This document shows positions 24,201 through 35,704 of a stretch of DNA of 64,000 bases, piece after piece. Made by a program: the position numbers and the translations under genes. Positions within the stretch are counted from its first letter, which is position 1. Each line of letters begins with the position of its first letter. The notes under the pieces are model-generated. The model ran no database searches, was not told the DNA's origin, and saw nothing but the letters and a program-made list of their open reading frames with translations. The DNA is from Trichosporon coremiiforme (Eukaryota; Basidiomycota; Tremellomycetes; Trichosporonales; Trichosporonaceae), in contig BCJJ01000007.1 in assembly GCA_039545355.1 (NCBI GenBank), positions 1,302,001 through 1,366,000 on the forward strand, written 5' to 3'.

Positions 24201-27200
24201 TCATCGGGGAGCAGGCTCCACCGAGAGATTGAAAGGACGTCTCCGATTTGCCGGGTGTCGTTTCGAGTGTCGTTTCGAGCAGCGAAAGTTACACACGTCT
24301 AGCTCTCCTTTCCCAGGGTTGATTACAAGCTTGCAAGAGTATCATGTGGACGTCGGGCGGGCCGACGACCGCTGGATTTCGCGGTACCACATCCCTGGAA
24401 GGAGGGGTCAGTTCACTGCCAGTTAGAGGGAAGGAAGCCAGGACGCAAGGTTGCCAAGGATGTTTATGTGAGGGTGAGTGGTGCCGTAAAGTTTAATGAA
24501 ATGCGCGTGGTGGTTGGGTAGTGGGTTCAGATAGCGCGGGCTAGTGACATGCAGCGGGCAGCGTTCTGATTCGTGCGCACAACGTAAAGGCTCCTCATGC
24601 TGTACGTTGTGAGATAGCAACATGATATCATCAAACGATAGCAAAGCCAATGCGGTGACCTGCTGCGCGGGCCTGGACTTGTGCACTGTCTTGCTTGTTA
24701 AGGAAGGCCTTAGAGCCTGGAGCACATGAGTGCACAGAGGTACTGCCCGGTTCGGGGAGAGGACCTGCCATTGCGAGAAGAAGAAGACTTTTCGGCGTTC
24801 GGGTGGGGTGTCGCTTCGGATTCGGAGGCGTGCTTCGGGGGCTCGTGGCAGCGTGGGACATTTGGGGGCGTGAGTCTTGACCACTTCTGCCCTGCACCCA
24901 TGCAAAAGTTGCGGTCGCTATTGACGTCTCGTGTCTCGGCCCTGCCTGTTTGCAATGTGCAACGTGCATCCTCTTGCTACCCGTTGCTCTGAAACTCATT
25001 TAGACTTCTTCGCTTCCGAGGGGACATGAGGAAAGTGCGCGCGCGGGAGCAATGCGCGCTTCACGGGTTGTATTGTGTTGATCCTCTCGTCCCTCGTAAG
25101 GGCTGCACACTTCTCCGGCTCCACACAATTCACAGAGAGGGCACCAACAGGGCAGCGCTCGCCGGTACGCCGCAGCGTTCAATCAGCAGCGAGCTGAACG
25201 TGTCAGCTGAGCCTGGCCATGCCTTTGATCATGGTGTCAGGCGGACCTGCTCCGCCTCGGCCATAGAGAGAGGGGAGGGAGCTGGCAAAACGAACATGAT
25301 TTCCAGGCTCATCGGCAAATTCAGGAAGTGGCCGGCTGGCTTATTCTTGATGGGGACTGCTCAATCTTCTTCCCCAGGATCCCAGGACCGGGTTCTAGCT
25401 GCATGTCAGTCGCCAGTAACTCTCCGAGCCTTTGCGAAGTGGAAGGTTGGAGGTGGTGTTTGATGTTTTGATCGATGACGAGGACGATTCGGGTGATCCG
25501 TCAACCCCTTGCTCCGCGAACGGTTTCACCGTCTATCTCGCCTGATCTGCGCGGCCGATGCTTGGCAACATCATTGAGGCGTTCTTTCCAATGTTCGAGG
25601 CTCTGCATGGCTCTGCAACGGTATCGCAGGACCGAAGCAGCAACCTAGATCACCTAGATCTGCAGCGCCCGACCGAGACGCCCGAACGCCGTTAACGCCA
25701 GCACGCAGCGGCGGCCAAGTATTGTATGCCGCCGATGGACGCCACTGATGCTGCAAGGCTGGGTACGGCGATCCACCAGCGATCTTTTTGGCTGGAACGT
25801 GATGAACCGAAGAACTAAGGGGAAGGGGAAGGCTAGCCTGCAGGTGACTCAAGGTGACAAGGCACAAATAATCGTACAATAGAATCGGTCACGGAGCGAA
25901 CCATGCGCACAGGGCCACAGGGCGAGCAAGGGCTAAGGCGCTCGGGGCGTCGCCATGACGTCAAGCCTCTGCCTGCTGCAAGATTTCCTTCGCTCACTGT
26001 CACTCTTGTCCTCCCCGCTGTCCGTCGCCCGCCGGCCCCCGCGTATCGGTATTACCAAGATTGCAACGTCCTACGAGTGTGCGAGTGCGATCGAGTGCGA
26101 AAGTGGAGAGTGGTGTCACCGCCCCAGGTCCGATCGACGAGTGCATGGCGTGGTCCATTAGTGGTGCGCTCTGGTAAGGTCTGCACAGCTGCTGGCGCCA
26201 TCAGGACATGCACGACATGCACGACGTCAGATGCCGGTTGGCCGATTGGCCGATTGGGACGATTGGGCGGCACACTACTGGATGCAGGCGCTGCACTCGT
26301 GCAGGTAGTGCAGACTATGACGACATACATTGCCGAGGGGTTCGAACGGGCGCGCTGATTTAAGGAGGTCAGGGATTCAGGTCCGAGCGAGCGAGCGAGG
26401 GAAGGCAGGACGTCACTGATGGGATCAAGCTCTAGCTCCGATAGGCGCGAGACCAGCGATAGGCCGGCCTTAATCCCGCTTCCCCGCGCACCCCGCGCGT
26501 CCGAACCTCGTTCCATTGTCCGCGTGCACGGCTGTTGCCGCTGAGCCTTCGGGTCCAACGGGGTCCCAGAGATGTGATGGCCACAGCGATCGCTACCCCT
26601 GGCCAGGGGGCGAGGTCTGAGGGACACTGACCAAGAACAATGGGATAATGGGAGCGGCACTAGGATGGCTTTTCCGGCCGGGCGATCCATCTTCCATCAC
26701 CCTGCACGCTGTACGGCTCTCCTTTGTTGCTCCGCCTGTTGCCTCCTGCCTCTCGACCCTCTGCCCTCGCCGCCGCCGCGGACCGCGATCGTTCAACACT
26801 GCAGGTGTGTGCGTACTACCCCTGTGCACACACGCTTTGCCCGTGGCTCGGCGTCCCTGCATCCCCTGGGTCTCATTCCCTCACGCCTCACGCCCGCCTC
26901 CCGCCGGGGCTGATCAGACGGTGCGCCAGTGCGTCGAGAGAGAATCCAAGAGGGCGCACTAACAAGATCCAGAGCAGCCTCTCAGGATCCGGTTGCCGCC
27001 GAGGCAACCAGGCATTCAGCCAGGTCCATCATCGACCCAGGTTCCCTGTCTCTCCGATGCTCGAACTCCATCCCTCACAGACCGTTCATAACTAGTCTGT
27101 CTTCTCGGCACACACACACTTCTTCATCCTCATCAGCCTGGCCTAGCCAAAGTACTTATCTTGTCCATCTGCCCTTCACATCTCCCACACTCCCATCGCT

Positions 27201-27677
27201 CCTCGCCCAACCACCGCTCGCTCACAACAACAATACACCTCTTCGGCGATCAACTCTCCACTCCCAACACTCTCGCCTCAGTCGATCACAACCTTGCTTA
27301 TTACCAAGCGACCAAGGCCATCTTCACCTCCCTCGTCATCAACAGAACCTACAGTGTGCGTCGTTTAACACACGATATCTGCCAAACTGTTGTCCTCTTG
27401 TACGTGTCACACCCTACTCTTCCGCCCACATGGGCCCCACTTCCCTAATCACGCTATTCCCCCACCCAACTGTCGCTCACACGCCGCAGCGTTTCCCTCC
27501 CAAGCCTTAGGGCAGCACAACATCTTCACCCTTCCCCCGTCTCCTCGCCCAGGACGACGGACCGTCAGAAGGAAGGGAACTGTCTCGCCACCGTTAACAG
27601 TTAACGAACGCCGAAGGTCATCCATCAGTTCTGGCACATCTTCCATCTGCTCAACCTACACTTCCCCACCCAACATC
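21245..27677. other. Gene-poor region, CT-rich near its right end
   Basis: No supported protein. A degenerate tandem repeat occupies about 23691-23850, and a cluster of inverted CCAAT boxes lies at 26239-26270. From about 26.7 kb to 27.67 kb the plus strand is CT-rich like the region before the HSF-type gene, and probably contains the promoter and 5' leader of the SnoaL-like gene. Confidence 0.5.
23691..23850. repeat. Degenerate CTCGCTCAT-type tandem repeat
   Basis: The motif CTCGCTCAT, with small variations and spacers such as ACC, GCC or AGA, recurs about ten times. Copies diverge towards the left and are cleanest at the right end. Confidence 0.7.
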
Positions 27678-28268
27678 ATGCTCAACACTCCGATCACCGC
27701 CAACATCAAGACGCAGGCCGACCTGACGAACCACTACCGTGCCTACCTGCGCGCCTTGAACACTCGCACCTTTGACCTCGTCGGTCGTTATGTCGCCAAG
27801 CGTGCGCGTCACAACGGCTACACGCTGTCGCACACCGAGTACTGCGCATTAGTCCCGCAAGGCGCCACCTATACGCCCGAGGATATTGTCGCCGACATCC
27901 AGGGCCGCACCATTGCTGCGCGCCTCTCAGTCGAGTACCCCGTCAACGCCCCGATCAGCTCAACGTTGGCGAACAGCTACGGGCACCAGCAGACTGGCGC
28001 GCTGTCGTCCGCGACCGGCGAGAGCCTGTGCGACAACTGCTCGGCTTCGAACCCGCCCACGCCGCCTTCGACCGGGACCGGCGGCCGCTCCCCGCGCGTG
28101 TGCCAGGTCGACGAAATGGTCTTCTACCGCTTCGACGAGGACTGGCGCATCGTCGAGGTCAATTCGATGGTGCAGCCTCGCCGCGAGCGCGACCCGGCCA
28201 AGTCCCAGTCTGGCCACGAGCGAGGCTCGTCCAGGGGCTTCAGCCATGGGCGCAGCCGTTCGCCTTAG
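27678..28268 (+). CDS. SnoaL/NTF2-like fold protein
   Basis: A 196-residue intronless protein. The first part (LTNHYRAYLRALNTRTFD, then a KRARHNGYTLSHTEYCALV-type block) and the later FYRFDEDWRIVEVNSMV strand match the layout of SnoaL-like/NTF2-like proteins: an N-terminal helix, a conserved HNG segment, and a C-terminal strand ending in a regulatory-type 'I-x-E' motif. A linker of about 45 residues rich in Ser, Thr, Pro and Gly interrupts the sheet between residues 95 and 145, and the C-terminus is an Arg/Ser-rich tail. The family includes polyketide cyclases, ester cyclases and non-enzymatic proteins, so no substrate can be named. The start at 27678 was chosen because it lies just before the conserved region; the frame stays open upstream to 27390, but that part is CT-rich low-complexity leader. 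It stands alone, far from other genes. Confidence 0.65.
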   Translation: MLNTPITANIKTQADLTNHYRAYLRALNTRTFDLVGRYVAKRARHNGYTLSHTEYCALVPQGATYTPEDIVADIQGRTIAARLSVEYPVNAPISSTLANSYGHQQTGALSSATGESLCDNCSASNPPTPPSTGTGGRSPRVCQVDEMVFYRFDEDWRIVEVNSMVQPRRERDPAKSQSGHERGSSRGFSHGRSRSP

Positions 28269-29530
28269 GGAGGCTTCTGGCAGCCGTAGCATGAACTTCC
28301 TCGTGAGCCGACCTCTCGCACCCCATCATCTCGAGTCCATACTCGGCGATGTCCTTCCCCTTGCATTCATCCATCAGTTACACATGTGACGGTCCCATCT
28401 GCTGCTCCGATAGACTTTTACGGACCATGGACCCTCCCTCACAACACTCCCCCAATTGTCACATAGAACTTCATTCATCATTTTTGTCACCGTATCGCAT
28501 AGCCCTCGGGCACCATAGACCCCATGTTCACTGTATGTATAAACCTACCTGTGTACTGTGTGTATTAGAGTCGCCGCCGTCGGTAACTGCGGCCCGGTCG
28601 CGTGCGGTCTGCTGGTGTGCTGTCCTAAGACGTGCGGTCCGAGGGCGTCGAGCCTAGCACCGGTGACAGGCCGACAAGCCGACAGGCGCGACAGGGCTGC
28701 ACGCGGTCCACGGAACGCGGCGTTCGCGCAGCCACCGGGGCGCTGAATGCCGCGTCACGCAGGCCCTGGTATGACACGGCGAATGATCTCGTCTCGCATT
28801 GGCACATTGGGTCTCGGCGTAAGCAGCCCCACAGCCCACAACTCATTAGGTAAACATCTGACCATCCCGACCAGCTGACATGACCGTCCACGAGAGAGTT
28901 GGCGGAAGGTAACCCGCTTCTTTCAAGATGTCTGCATGGGTGATCCATAGAAACCACGTAGAGCCGACGAAGCAACCCCCGTGACGATGTCCAGCTCCGA
29001 ATCCGAATCTCCGGACTACACTGCGACGCTTCGGGCCTGATGCACCCGAGGAGAGAAGGAGGGTCTGGCCCGACTGCGATCCATTAGAAGCACGCGGTGC
29101 ACGCGGATACCAGGACGGCAGGAGGACGGAAGAGGGACGGGACGGAGTGATCAAGCGTGCGGGAGAAGAGAGGACGGAGGATAGCCGCGGCTGTCGGAGC
29201 AGGTGCCGTGCAGGATCACCGTGCTCGGCAGCGCGCTCCGGTACTCCGATACTCCAGGGTGCCGAGAAATGCGCCGGGCGAGGGCCAACCCGTTTTCGCG
29301 TAAGACGGCCCTGATACACTGCATGGGTCGTGGGTGACCGGGCATGACTGGACTTGCAATGTTGTGACGGCGACGTGGAACCTCCTTCGGAGCAGCAAGT
29401 AGCAAGCATTGGCACTCCGCCATTGTTTTGGCAGACACCACAAGTCTCCGCCGCATCGATTTGTTCCATCCCAGCGATTATGACGCAGCAGTCTCATTCC
29501 GATGTTCCGATGCGAAATGGCTGGCCATGT

Positions 29531-29565
29531 TGATCAATGCTGATCAATGCTGATCAACGCTGATC
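29531..29565. repeat. 10-bp tandem repeat TGATCAATGC
   Basis: Three full 10-bp copies (two identical, one with CG for TG) plus a partial fourth. Each unit contains a TGATCA palindrome. Confidence 0.8.
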
Positions 29566-31152
29566 GTAACCGCAGTGGAGTTCAGTCCGAAACGAAGGAC
29601 GGAACACGCGGGACGGGGTGAATGTCTGGAACTCTGCTGCGGCGGAGGCCGATCGGCATCGGGGCTGTGGAGCTGTTTGATCTCCCCGAAGCGGTCCGAA
29701 TGCTCCGTCTGGCCAAAAACATGCTGAATCATGACGTTGTATCCGCACAGTGCACGAAGTGAACGCCGAACGGTGTGTTGCAGATGGCGGGTGACGGGGT
29801 GATTGCACGTTGGGCACGGTGGGTGGGAAGAGCCTTGCAGAGATAAGCAACTGCACGGCGCACAGAGGGGAGACTCCCAGGTACTCCAAAGCACTCCCAC
29901 AATCACATCACTGCACAGCTGCATACCGATCGCCGCCACGATGCCCAGGCGCTCCCCAGGCTCCCCGTGGGTCCCTTTGAATCTGTGGGCTACCACGCGC
30001 ACCACGCGCACCACGCCAAAACACTTTGTATTCAGAGACGAGGACGCGAGTAGCTAGAGTAGGCTCTCAGGCGAACGCGAGGAGGACGCGAGTAGCTAAA
30101 GGAAAGCTTTATGATTCACGATCTCAGCAGACAAGCAGGCACGCCGCTCCACACATGACGAGCCAGGTCCGAGATCAAGGCCCGATTCACGACTTTGCCC
30201 GAACGCTGGCCCGAAGGCGAACGCCCCCCCCCGTCACACCGACAGTTAACCACTAGTGGCATGGTGAGCTGGGAGTGGGGGAATGTGTCTGGGGTGTGGG
30301 AGTGTGAAAGCTTCGGATGTCGTCTACGAACGGGTTGGGTTGACCGAGTCTGCTGCGATCGACGCGGCGAGAGCCAGTTCCCCGCTGCCCGCATGCCGCA
30401 GAGGCATCTCGGCCGAACTCGATCAGTCCTGGAGAATGCGAGGGAGTAGTGGAGATTGTTCACTGGCCTGACTCGCCTGACTGGCGTGACAGGGCTAACA
30501 GGGCTGACAGAGGAAGGAAGCAGGAGAGCAAAGAGAAGTGCCACAACGGCAAACATGTAAACATGTCTCGGTCTCGGAGAGCCAGCATGGCAATGACGAC
30601 ACGGCCACCGGGGCCCCCACAGCTGCGCCGAACTCCGAACGATCAAAGGTGGGGGGCGAGGGACCCCCCCTGGCCACTTCGTACCTCTTTCCCCGCATCA
30701 CATGTTGCGCACGCTCACCTGTCCAACCTCACTAGATACGCAGAGCACGTGCCGCACGTGTCTTCCTTCTTGTGTCTCGGGGCACGCGGAGGGGTACGGA
30801 CGGGGTCGGTGTCGGAGCAAAAGCCGGGGGGGCAGACAAGGGGACCGAGGATAGATCTCTTCCTCGTGCCCTCGGTGCCGAGAACGAGCAACGAGCGCCG
30901 AAGGCACAGCGGACGTGTCATGAAATGCCACTCACGACCGACATCATCTGACGCTGAACGTCAGGCTGAGCTGTCAGCCTGAGTTAGCCTGAGGTCGCTC
31001 CACAGAATTTAGCACGCGCCGACGAGGCACCAGGAGCTCTTATAGAAGTCCGAGATCTCCAAACAGTGGCGGGCGGGATGGCTCTCTGGCCCTGGACACG
31101 GGCTGAGTGCAGAGGGGAGGCCCTATACAGACTGAGCTAGACTGAGTTACCT

Positions 31153-31287
31153 AGGTGAGTTAGGTGAGTTAGGTGAGTTAGGTGAGTTAGGTGAGTTAGG
31201 TGAGTTAGGTGAGTTAGGTGAGTTAGGTGAGTTAGGTGAGTTAGGTGAGTTAGGTGAGTTAGGTGACTTAGGTGAGTTAGGTGAGAG
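31153..31287. repeat. 9-bp minisatellite AGGTGAGTT
   Basis: Fourteen full tandem copies of AGGTGAGTT (31153-31278), the thirteenth reading AGGTGACTT, then a degenerate fifteenth. Every intact unit carries AG|GTGAGT, the consensus 5' splice site used in this genome. It lies about 350 bp beyond the ADE6 stop codon. Confidence 0.9.
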
Positions 31288-31632
31288 ATAGGCGTCTCGG
31301 TGAGGTGGCAGTGTCACGCTGCCCAGTAGAGGCCCAACCCGTTTACCACAACAGTCGCGCGGCTCACTGCACTGTACCCAACTGACCAAGACCACGGCGG
31401 GACCCACGGTGAATCTAAAACCTATGCATTGAACGAAACTAGAAACCTATGACTTGTGATTTTTCTCGAGCGCTGGGGGATGACTCTTGACTCTATACTT
31501 TTTGCTTGGATGTGCCCGTTGAGGACGGAGGGCATGGTGCCGCTCAACCGGCTGGGCAGCCGGCCGTGACGGGGATTGAGGATCGCACGTCGATTTAGAC
31601 GTATCGGGCAAACGCTCGCTGTCGCGGGCCGT

Positions 31633-34600
31633 TTACTTCTTCGAGGCAAACTCGTACGCGTTCTGGAACAGACGGAACCAGGGGCCCTTGCCCTTCCAGG
31701 CCTCGGCGAGCTGGGGCGGGAACCACGAGTTGGACTCGGTGGCAACGACACGCTCGGGGTGGGGCATGATGGCGAGCACGCGTCCGTCGGGCGTCTGCAC
31801 GGCCGCAATGCCGTGCGGCGAGTCGTTCGGGTTGAGGGGGTACTCCTGCGTCGTCTCGCCCTTGCTGTCGACGTAGCGCACGGGGACGAGGCCGTCCTTC
31901 TCGAGCGTTTCGAGGTTGCCGAACTGGTCGAAGGAGGCGCGGCCCTCGCCGTGCGCGACCGCGACGGGGATGGCACTTCCCTCCATACCCTTGAGGAGGA
32001 TGTTGTTACCGCCCTGCTCAGTGATGCGGACAGTGCACACGCGGCCCTCGAAACGCTCGCTGCGGTTCGTCTTGAACTCGGGCCACGAGGTGGCGCCGGG
32101 GATGAGGTCGCGCAGCTGCGCGAAGAACTGGCATCCGTTGCACACGCCGAGCGAGAAGGTGTCGGGACGCTTGAAGAAGGCCTCGAACTCCTCGCGCGCC
32201 TTCGGGTTGAGGAGCACCGAGTTGGCCCATCCACGGCCGGCACCGAGCACGTCGCCGTAGCTGAATCCACCGCAAGCGGCGAGACCGGCGAACTGCGAGA
32301 GGCCGACGCGACCCGAAATGATGTCGGACATGTGCACATCGACAGCCTCGAAGCCCGCAGCGTGGAACGCCCACGCCATCTCGATGTGGCCGTTCACACC
32401 CTGCTCGCGGAGAATGGCCACCTTGGGCGCACCCTTGCGCTCGCCCAGGGGAGGGGAGGTGAGGAAGTCAAACTTGACGTCGTACAGGATACCCTTGTCG
32501 CCGTCGCGAAGGATGGCGTCGAACTCCTCCTTGGCGCCGAGGGGGGCGTCACGCAGCAGCTGCATGCGGTACGAGGTCTCGGCCCACGCCTGCTGCAGCT
32601 GGCCACGGGTGGAGGCGAAGACCTCGGCGCCGTTCTGGATGATGGACAGCTTCTGGTCCTCCTGGCCGAGCACACGGCCGAGGGCATGCAGACGCTGGGT
32701 CGGGAAGCCGGTCGCCGTGAAGGCGGCGGTGAAAGTGGGCAGGTCGGCAGTGCGGACCTGGAAGACGGCACCGAGCTCCTCGTTGAAGAGCGCGGCGGCC
32801 GCGTCGCCCGTAGAGTAGCCGTCGAGGGTGAGCTCAACGCCCGAGCGGCCGGCAAAGGCCATCTCGGCGACGGCGGTGAAGAGACCACCGTCGGAACGGT
32901 CGTGGTACGCGAGCACGGTCTGACCCTTGTGCAGCTCGGATACAGCGGTGAAGAAGGCCTTGAGCTCGGCCGCGTCCTCAACGTCGGGCGCCTCAGAGCC
33001 AAGAGCCTTGTACGCCTGCGCGAGGGCGGAGCCACCAAGGCGCTGCTTGCCCTGGGCGAGGTCGGCGAAGACGAGAGTGGTCTCGCCAACATCGGTGCGC
33101 AGCTGAGGGGTCCAGGTGGCAGAGACGTCGTCGGTGGGCGCGAACGCGGTGACAATGAGCGAAAGCGGAGCAGTGACGCTCTTGTCGCCCCAGCGCATGC
33201 TCATCGACATGGAGTCCTTGCCGACGGGGATACCAACGCCGAGGGCGGGGCAGAGCTCGAGACCGATAGCCTGCACGGCCTCGTAGAGGCGCGAGCCCTC
33301 TCCGGGCGCCGAGGCGGCCGACATCCAGTTGGCAGACAGCTTCGTCTTGCCCATGTCAGGGACGGAGGCGGCGACGAGGTTGGTCAGCGACTCGGCGACG
33401 GCCATGCGCGCCGACGCACCGGCAGACAGCAGAGCGAGGGGCGTGCGCTCGCCCATGGCCATGGCCTCACCGACCTGGACGTCGAAGCCAAACGACGAAC
33501 GCGTGACGGCAACGTCGGCGACAGGGACCTGCCAGGGGCCGACCATCTGGTCGCGCGTGACCAGGCCGGAGATGGAGCGGTCGCCAATGGTGATCAGGAA
33601 GCCCTTGCTTCCGACCGAGGGGAGGTGGAGGACACGGTCAGCCGCCTCGGCCAGAGTGGCAGAGGGCGAGTACTGCTTGAGGGTGGCGTCGAACGCCTCG
33701 CGCTTCGGGTGCACAGTCTCGGCCGTGCGGTGCATGCGCGGCGGCTTGCCGAAGAGAACTCCCATGTCGATGTCGATGGCGTTCTCGCCGAGCAGGCGGT
33801 CGGTGACAACAAGGCGCTGCTCCTCGGTGGCGGTACCAACGACAGCGAAGGGGCAGCGCTCGCGGCGGCACATCTCCTCGAAGACGGGGAGATCCTTGGG
33901 CGCAACGGCGAGGACGTAGCGCTCCTGCGACTCGTTGCACCAGATCTCCATGGGGGACATCTTGGGGTCGTCGACGAGAACATCGCGGATCTCAAAGACG
34001 GCACCGAGGCCGGCATCGTGCACGAGCTCGGGGAGGGCGTTGGAGAGACCACCGGCACCGACGTCGTGGATCGACTGGATCGGGTTACCGCCGTCGGACT
34101 GGGCACGGTTGACACACGCGTCGATGACCTGCTGGCAGCGGCGCTGCATCTCGGGGTTCTCGCGCTGGACAGAGGCAAAGTCGAGGTCGGCAGAGGAAGC
34201 ACCCGAGGCCATGGACGAGGCGGCACCGCCACCGAGACCGATGAGCATACCGGGGCCACCGAGGACGATGACCTTGGCACCAGGGGTGATCTTCTCCTTG
34301 AGCGCGTACTCGGGGCGGACGGTTCCGAGACCACCGGCGATCATGATCGGCTTGTGGTAGCCGCGCCACTCGGGGCTGCCGTCAGCCGAGGGCACCTCCA
34401 TGAGGAAGGTACGGAAGTATCCGCCGAGGGCGGGGCGGCCGAACTCGTTGTTGAAGGCCGCGGCACCGAGGGGAGCCTCGATCATGATGTCGAGCGCAGA
34501 GGCGATGTGGCCGGGGCGACCGATGTCCGACTCCCAAGCCTGCTCAAAGCCGGGGATCAGGAGGTCCGAGACGGTGAAACCGGCGAGACCAGCCTTGGGG

Positions 34601-35643
34601 CGCGAGCCACGGCCGGTGGCACCCTCGTCACGGATCTCACCACCGGAACCGGTAGCAGCTCCGGGGTAGGGCGAGACGGCAGTCGGGTGGTTGTGGGTCT
34701 CGACCTTGATGAGGATCGGCATCGGCTCGTCCTTGGCGCCGTAGGTGCCCTTGCTGTCGGCAACAGCGAAGCGGGGGGCGGTGAAGCCCTCGAGAATGGC
34801 CGCGTTGTCGTGGTACGCCGAGAGGGTGCCGTTCGAGTCGCACTCCTTCTCAGTGTTGCGGATCATGCCAAAGAGCGAGTTCTGCTTGTCCTCGCCGTCA
34901 ATGTTCCAGGCGGCGTTGAAGATCTTGTGACGACAGTGCTCCGAGTTGACCTGGGCGAACATGAAGAGCTCGGCGTCAGTTGGGTTGCGGCCGGCAGCGA
35001 GGAACGAGTCAACGAGGTAAGGGATCTCGGTGTCGGAGAGAGCGAGGCCGAGACGGGCGTTGGCCTCCTCAAGAACAGCCTTGGGGTCCTTGGCGCCGAG
35101 GATCGGGACGGTGACGAGAGGGTCGGGCTGGGGCGCGGCCGGGGGGAAGACGTCCTCAGCAGCAGGGAGGGAGGTGCTGACGACCTGCGTCATGCGGTCG
35201 TGGATGAGGTGCAGCTGCTTCTCGAGCTTGCCAAGGTCGACAGAGCCAGACGAGCCGAGGAGGTAGAGCGCGCCGCGCTCGATGCGGTTCACGTGCTCTC
35301 CGAGACGGCACAGCTTGGCAATGTCGGTCGCCTTGGACGACCAGGGCGAGATCGTGCCCGCACGGGGCAGGACGTAGACGGCAGTGACGCCGTCCTTGCT
35401 GCCCGAGAGGTAGGCGGCGGTGCTCTCGAGACGCTCGTCGTCGCCGTAGGCGAGCAGGCGGTCGAGGATCTGGCGCTCGGCACCAGACGCAAGGTCCGCC
35501 TCGGTCTGCGGCGAAGTCGCGTTCACGAGGTGCAGGTGCACGGCGTCGACGGAGGTGATGCCGCTGTCGGCGCCCTGGAGCGCCTTGAGCAGCGCCGCGC
35601 GGCGCGTGGGCGTGATCGCCGAGGAACCAGTGAGAACGAGCAT
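31633..35643 (-). CDS. ADE6: Phosphoribosylformylglycinamidine synthase (FGAM synthase)
   Basis: A 1336-residue single-exon enzyme of de novo purine synthesis: it converts FGAR, glutamine and ATP to FGAM in the cytosol. Length and layout match the large eukaryotic form: an N-terminal PurS-like part, a linker, two AIRS-type synthetase halves, and a C-terminal glutamine amidotransferase from about residue 1065. Visible signatures include SEHCRHKIFN, KVETHNHPTAVSPYPGAATG, GVNGHIEMAWAF and GVCNGCQFF (nucleophile Cys near residue 1165), with MPHPER carrying the catalytic His and Glu. I chose the ATG at 35643 because its MLVLTG start aligns with the beginning of yeast Ade6. The frame is open twelve codons further to a GTG at 35679, but that GTGAGC looks like a 5' splice site: 35679-35645 would make a 35-nt intron ending CTGACCCCCAG, so a short upstream exon in or past the gap is possible. 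Divergent from the ARL5-type gene. Confidence 0.96.
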   Translation of the reverse strand: MLVLTGSSAITPTRRAALLKALQGADSGITSVDAVHLHLVNATSPQTEADLASGAERQILDRLLAYGDDERLESTAAYLSGSKDGVTAVYVLPRAGTISPWSSKATDIAKLCRLGEHVNRIERGALYLLGSSGSVDLGKLEKQLHLIHDRMTQVVSTSLPAAEDVFPPAAPQPDPLVTVPILGAKDPKAVLEEANARLGLALSDTEIPYLVDSFLAAGRNPTDAELFMFAQVNSEHCRHKIFNAAWNIDGEDKQNSLFGMIRNTEKECDSNGTLSAYHDNAAILEGFTAPRFAVADSKGTYGAKDEPMPILIKVETHNHPTAVSPYPGAATGSGGEIRDEGATGRGSRPKAGLAGFTVSDLLIPGFEQAWESDIGRPGHIASALDIMIEAPLGAAAFNNEFGRPALGGYFRTFLMEVPSADGSPEWRGYHKPIMIAGGLGTVRPEYALKEKITPGAKVIVLGGPGMLIGLGGGAASSMASGASSADLDFASVQRENPEMQRRCQQVIDACVNRAQSDGGNPIQSIHDVGAGGLSNALPELVHDAGLGAVFEIRDVLVDDPKMSPMEIWCNESQERYVLAVAPKDLPVFEEMCRRERCPFAVVGTATEEQRLVVTDRLLGENAIDIDMGVLFGKPPRMHRTAETVHPKREAFDATLKQYSPSATLAEAADRVLHLPSVGSKGFLITIGDRSISGLVTRDQMVGPWQVPVADVAVTRSSFGFDVQVGEAMAMGERTPLALLSAGASARMAVAESLTNLVAASVPDMGKTKLSANWMSAASAPGEGSRLYEAVQAIGLELCPALGVGIPVGKDSMSMSMRWGDKSVTAPLSLIVTAFAPTDDVSATWTPQLRTDVGETTLVFADLAQGKQRLGGSALAQAYKALGSEAPDVEDAAELKAFFTAVSELHKGQTVLAYHDRSDGGLFTAVAEMAFAGRSGVELTLDGYSTGDAAAALFNEELGAVFQVRTADLPTFTAAFTATGFPTQRLHALGRVLGQEDQKLSIIQNGAEVFASTRGQLQQAWAETSYRMQLLRDAPLGAKEEFDAILRDGDKGILYDVKFDFLTSPPLGERKGAPKVAILREQGVNGHIEMAWAFHAAGFEAVDVHMSDIISGRVGLSQFAGLAACGGFSYGDVLGAGRGWANSVLLNPKAREEFEAFFKRPDTFSLGVCNGCQFFAQLRDLIPGATSWPEFKTNRSERFEGRVCTVRITEQGGNNILLKGMEGSAIPVAVAHGEGRASFDQFGNLETLEKDGLVPVRYVDSKGETTQEYPLNPNDSPHGIAAVQTPDGRVLAIMPHPERVVATESNSWFPPQLAEAWKGKGPWFRLFQNAYEFASKK

Positions 35644-35704
35644 GCTGGGGGTCAGCCGAGTCACCGAGGGGAAGCTCACGTTGCTGTTCTCTTAGCTGTG
35701 AAGA

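Larger units (their letters stand above)
28269..31632. other. Intergenic region with minisatellites
   Basis: No gene supported over 3.4 kb between the SnoaL-like gene and the 3' end of ADE6. It holds a 10-bp repeat at 29531-29565 and a 9-bp minisatellite at 31153-31287. The remaining frames are short and unconserved in appearance. Confidence 0.55.

Noticed and set aside
27390..27677. N-terminal extension of the SnoaL-like protein to 27390
   Set aside because: The extension is CT-rich, low-complexity and Pro/Ser/His-rich, typical of leader DNA. The family match begins right after the ATG at 27678.
31153..31287. Possible interstitial telomere repeat
   Set aside because: The unit AGGTGAGTT contains TTAGG across unit borders but is 9 bp and lacks the TTAGGG-type telomere sequence of basidiomycetes.
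31147..31407. Ser-Pro-Asn repeat protein on the minus strand
   Set aside because: The 9-bp minisatellite is three codons long, so any frame across it stays open. No conserved flanking sequence.
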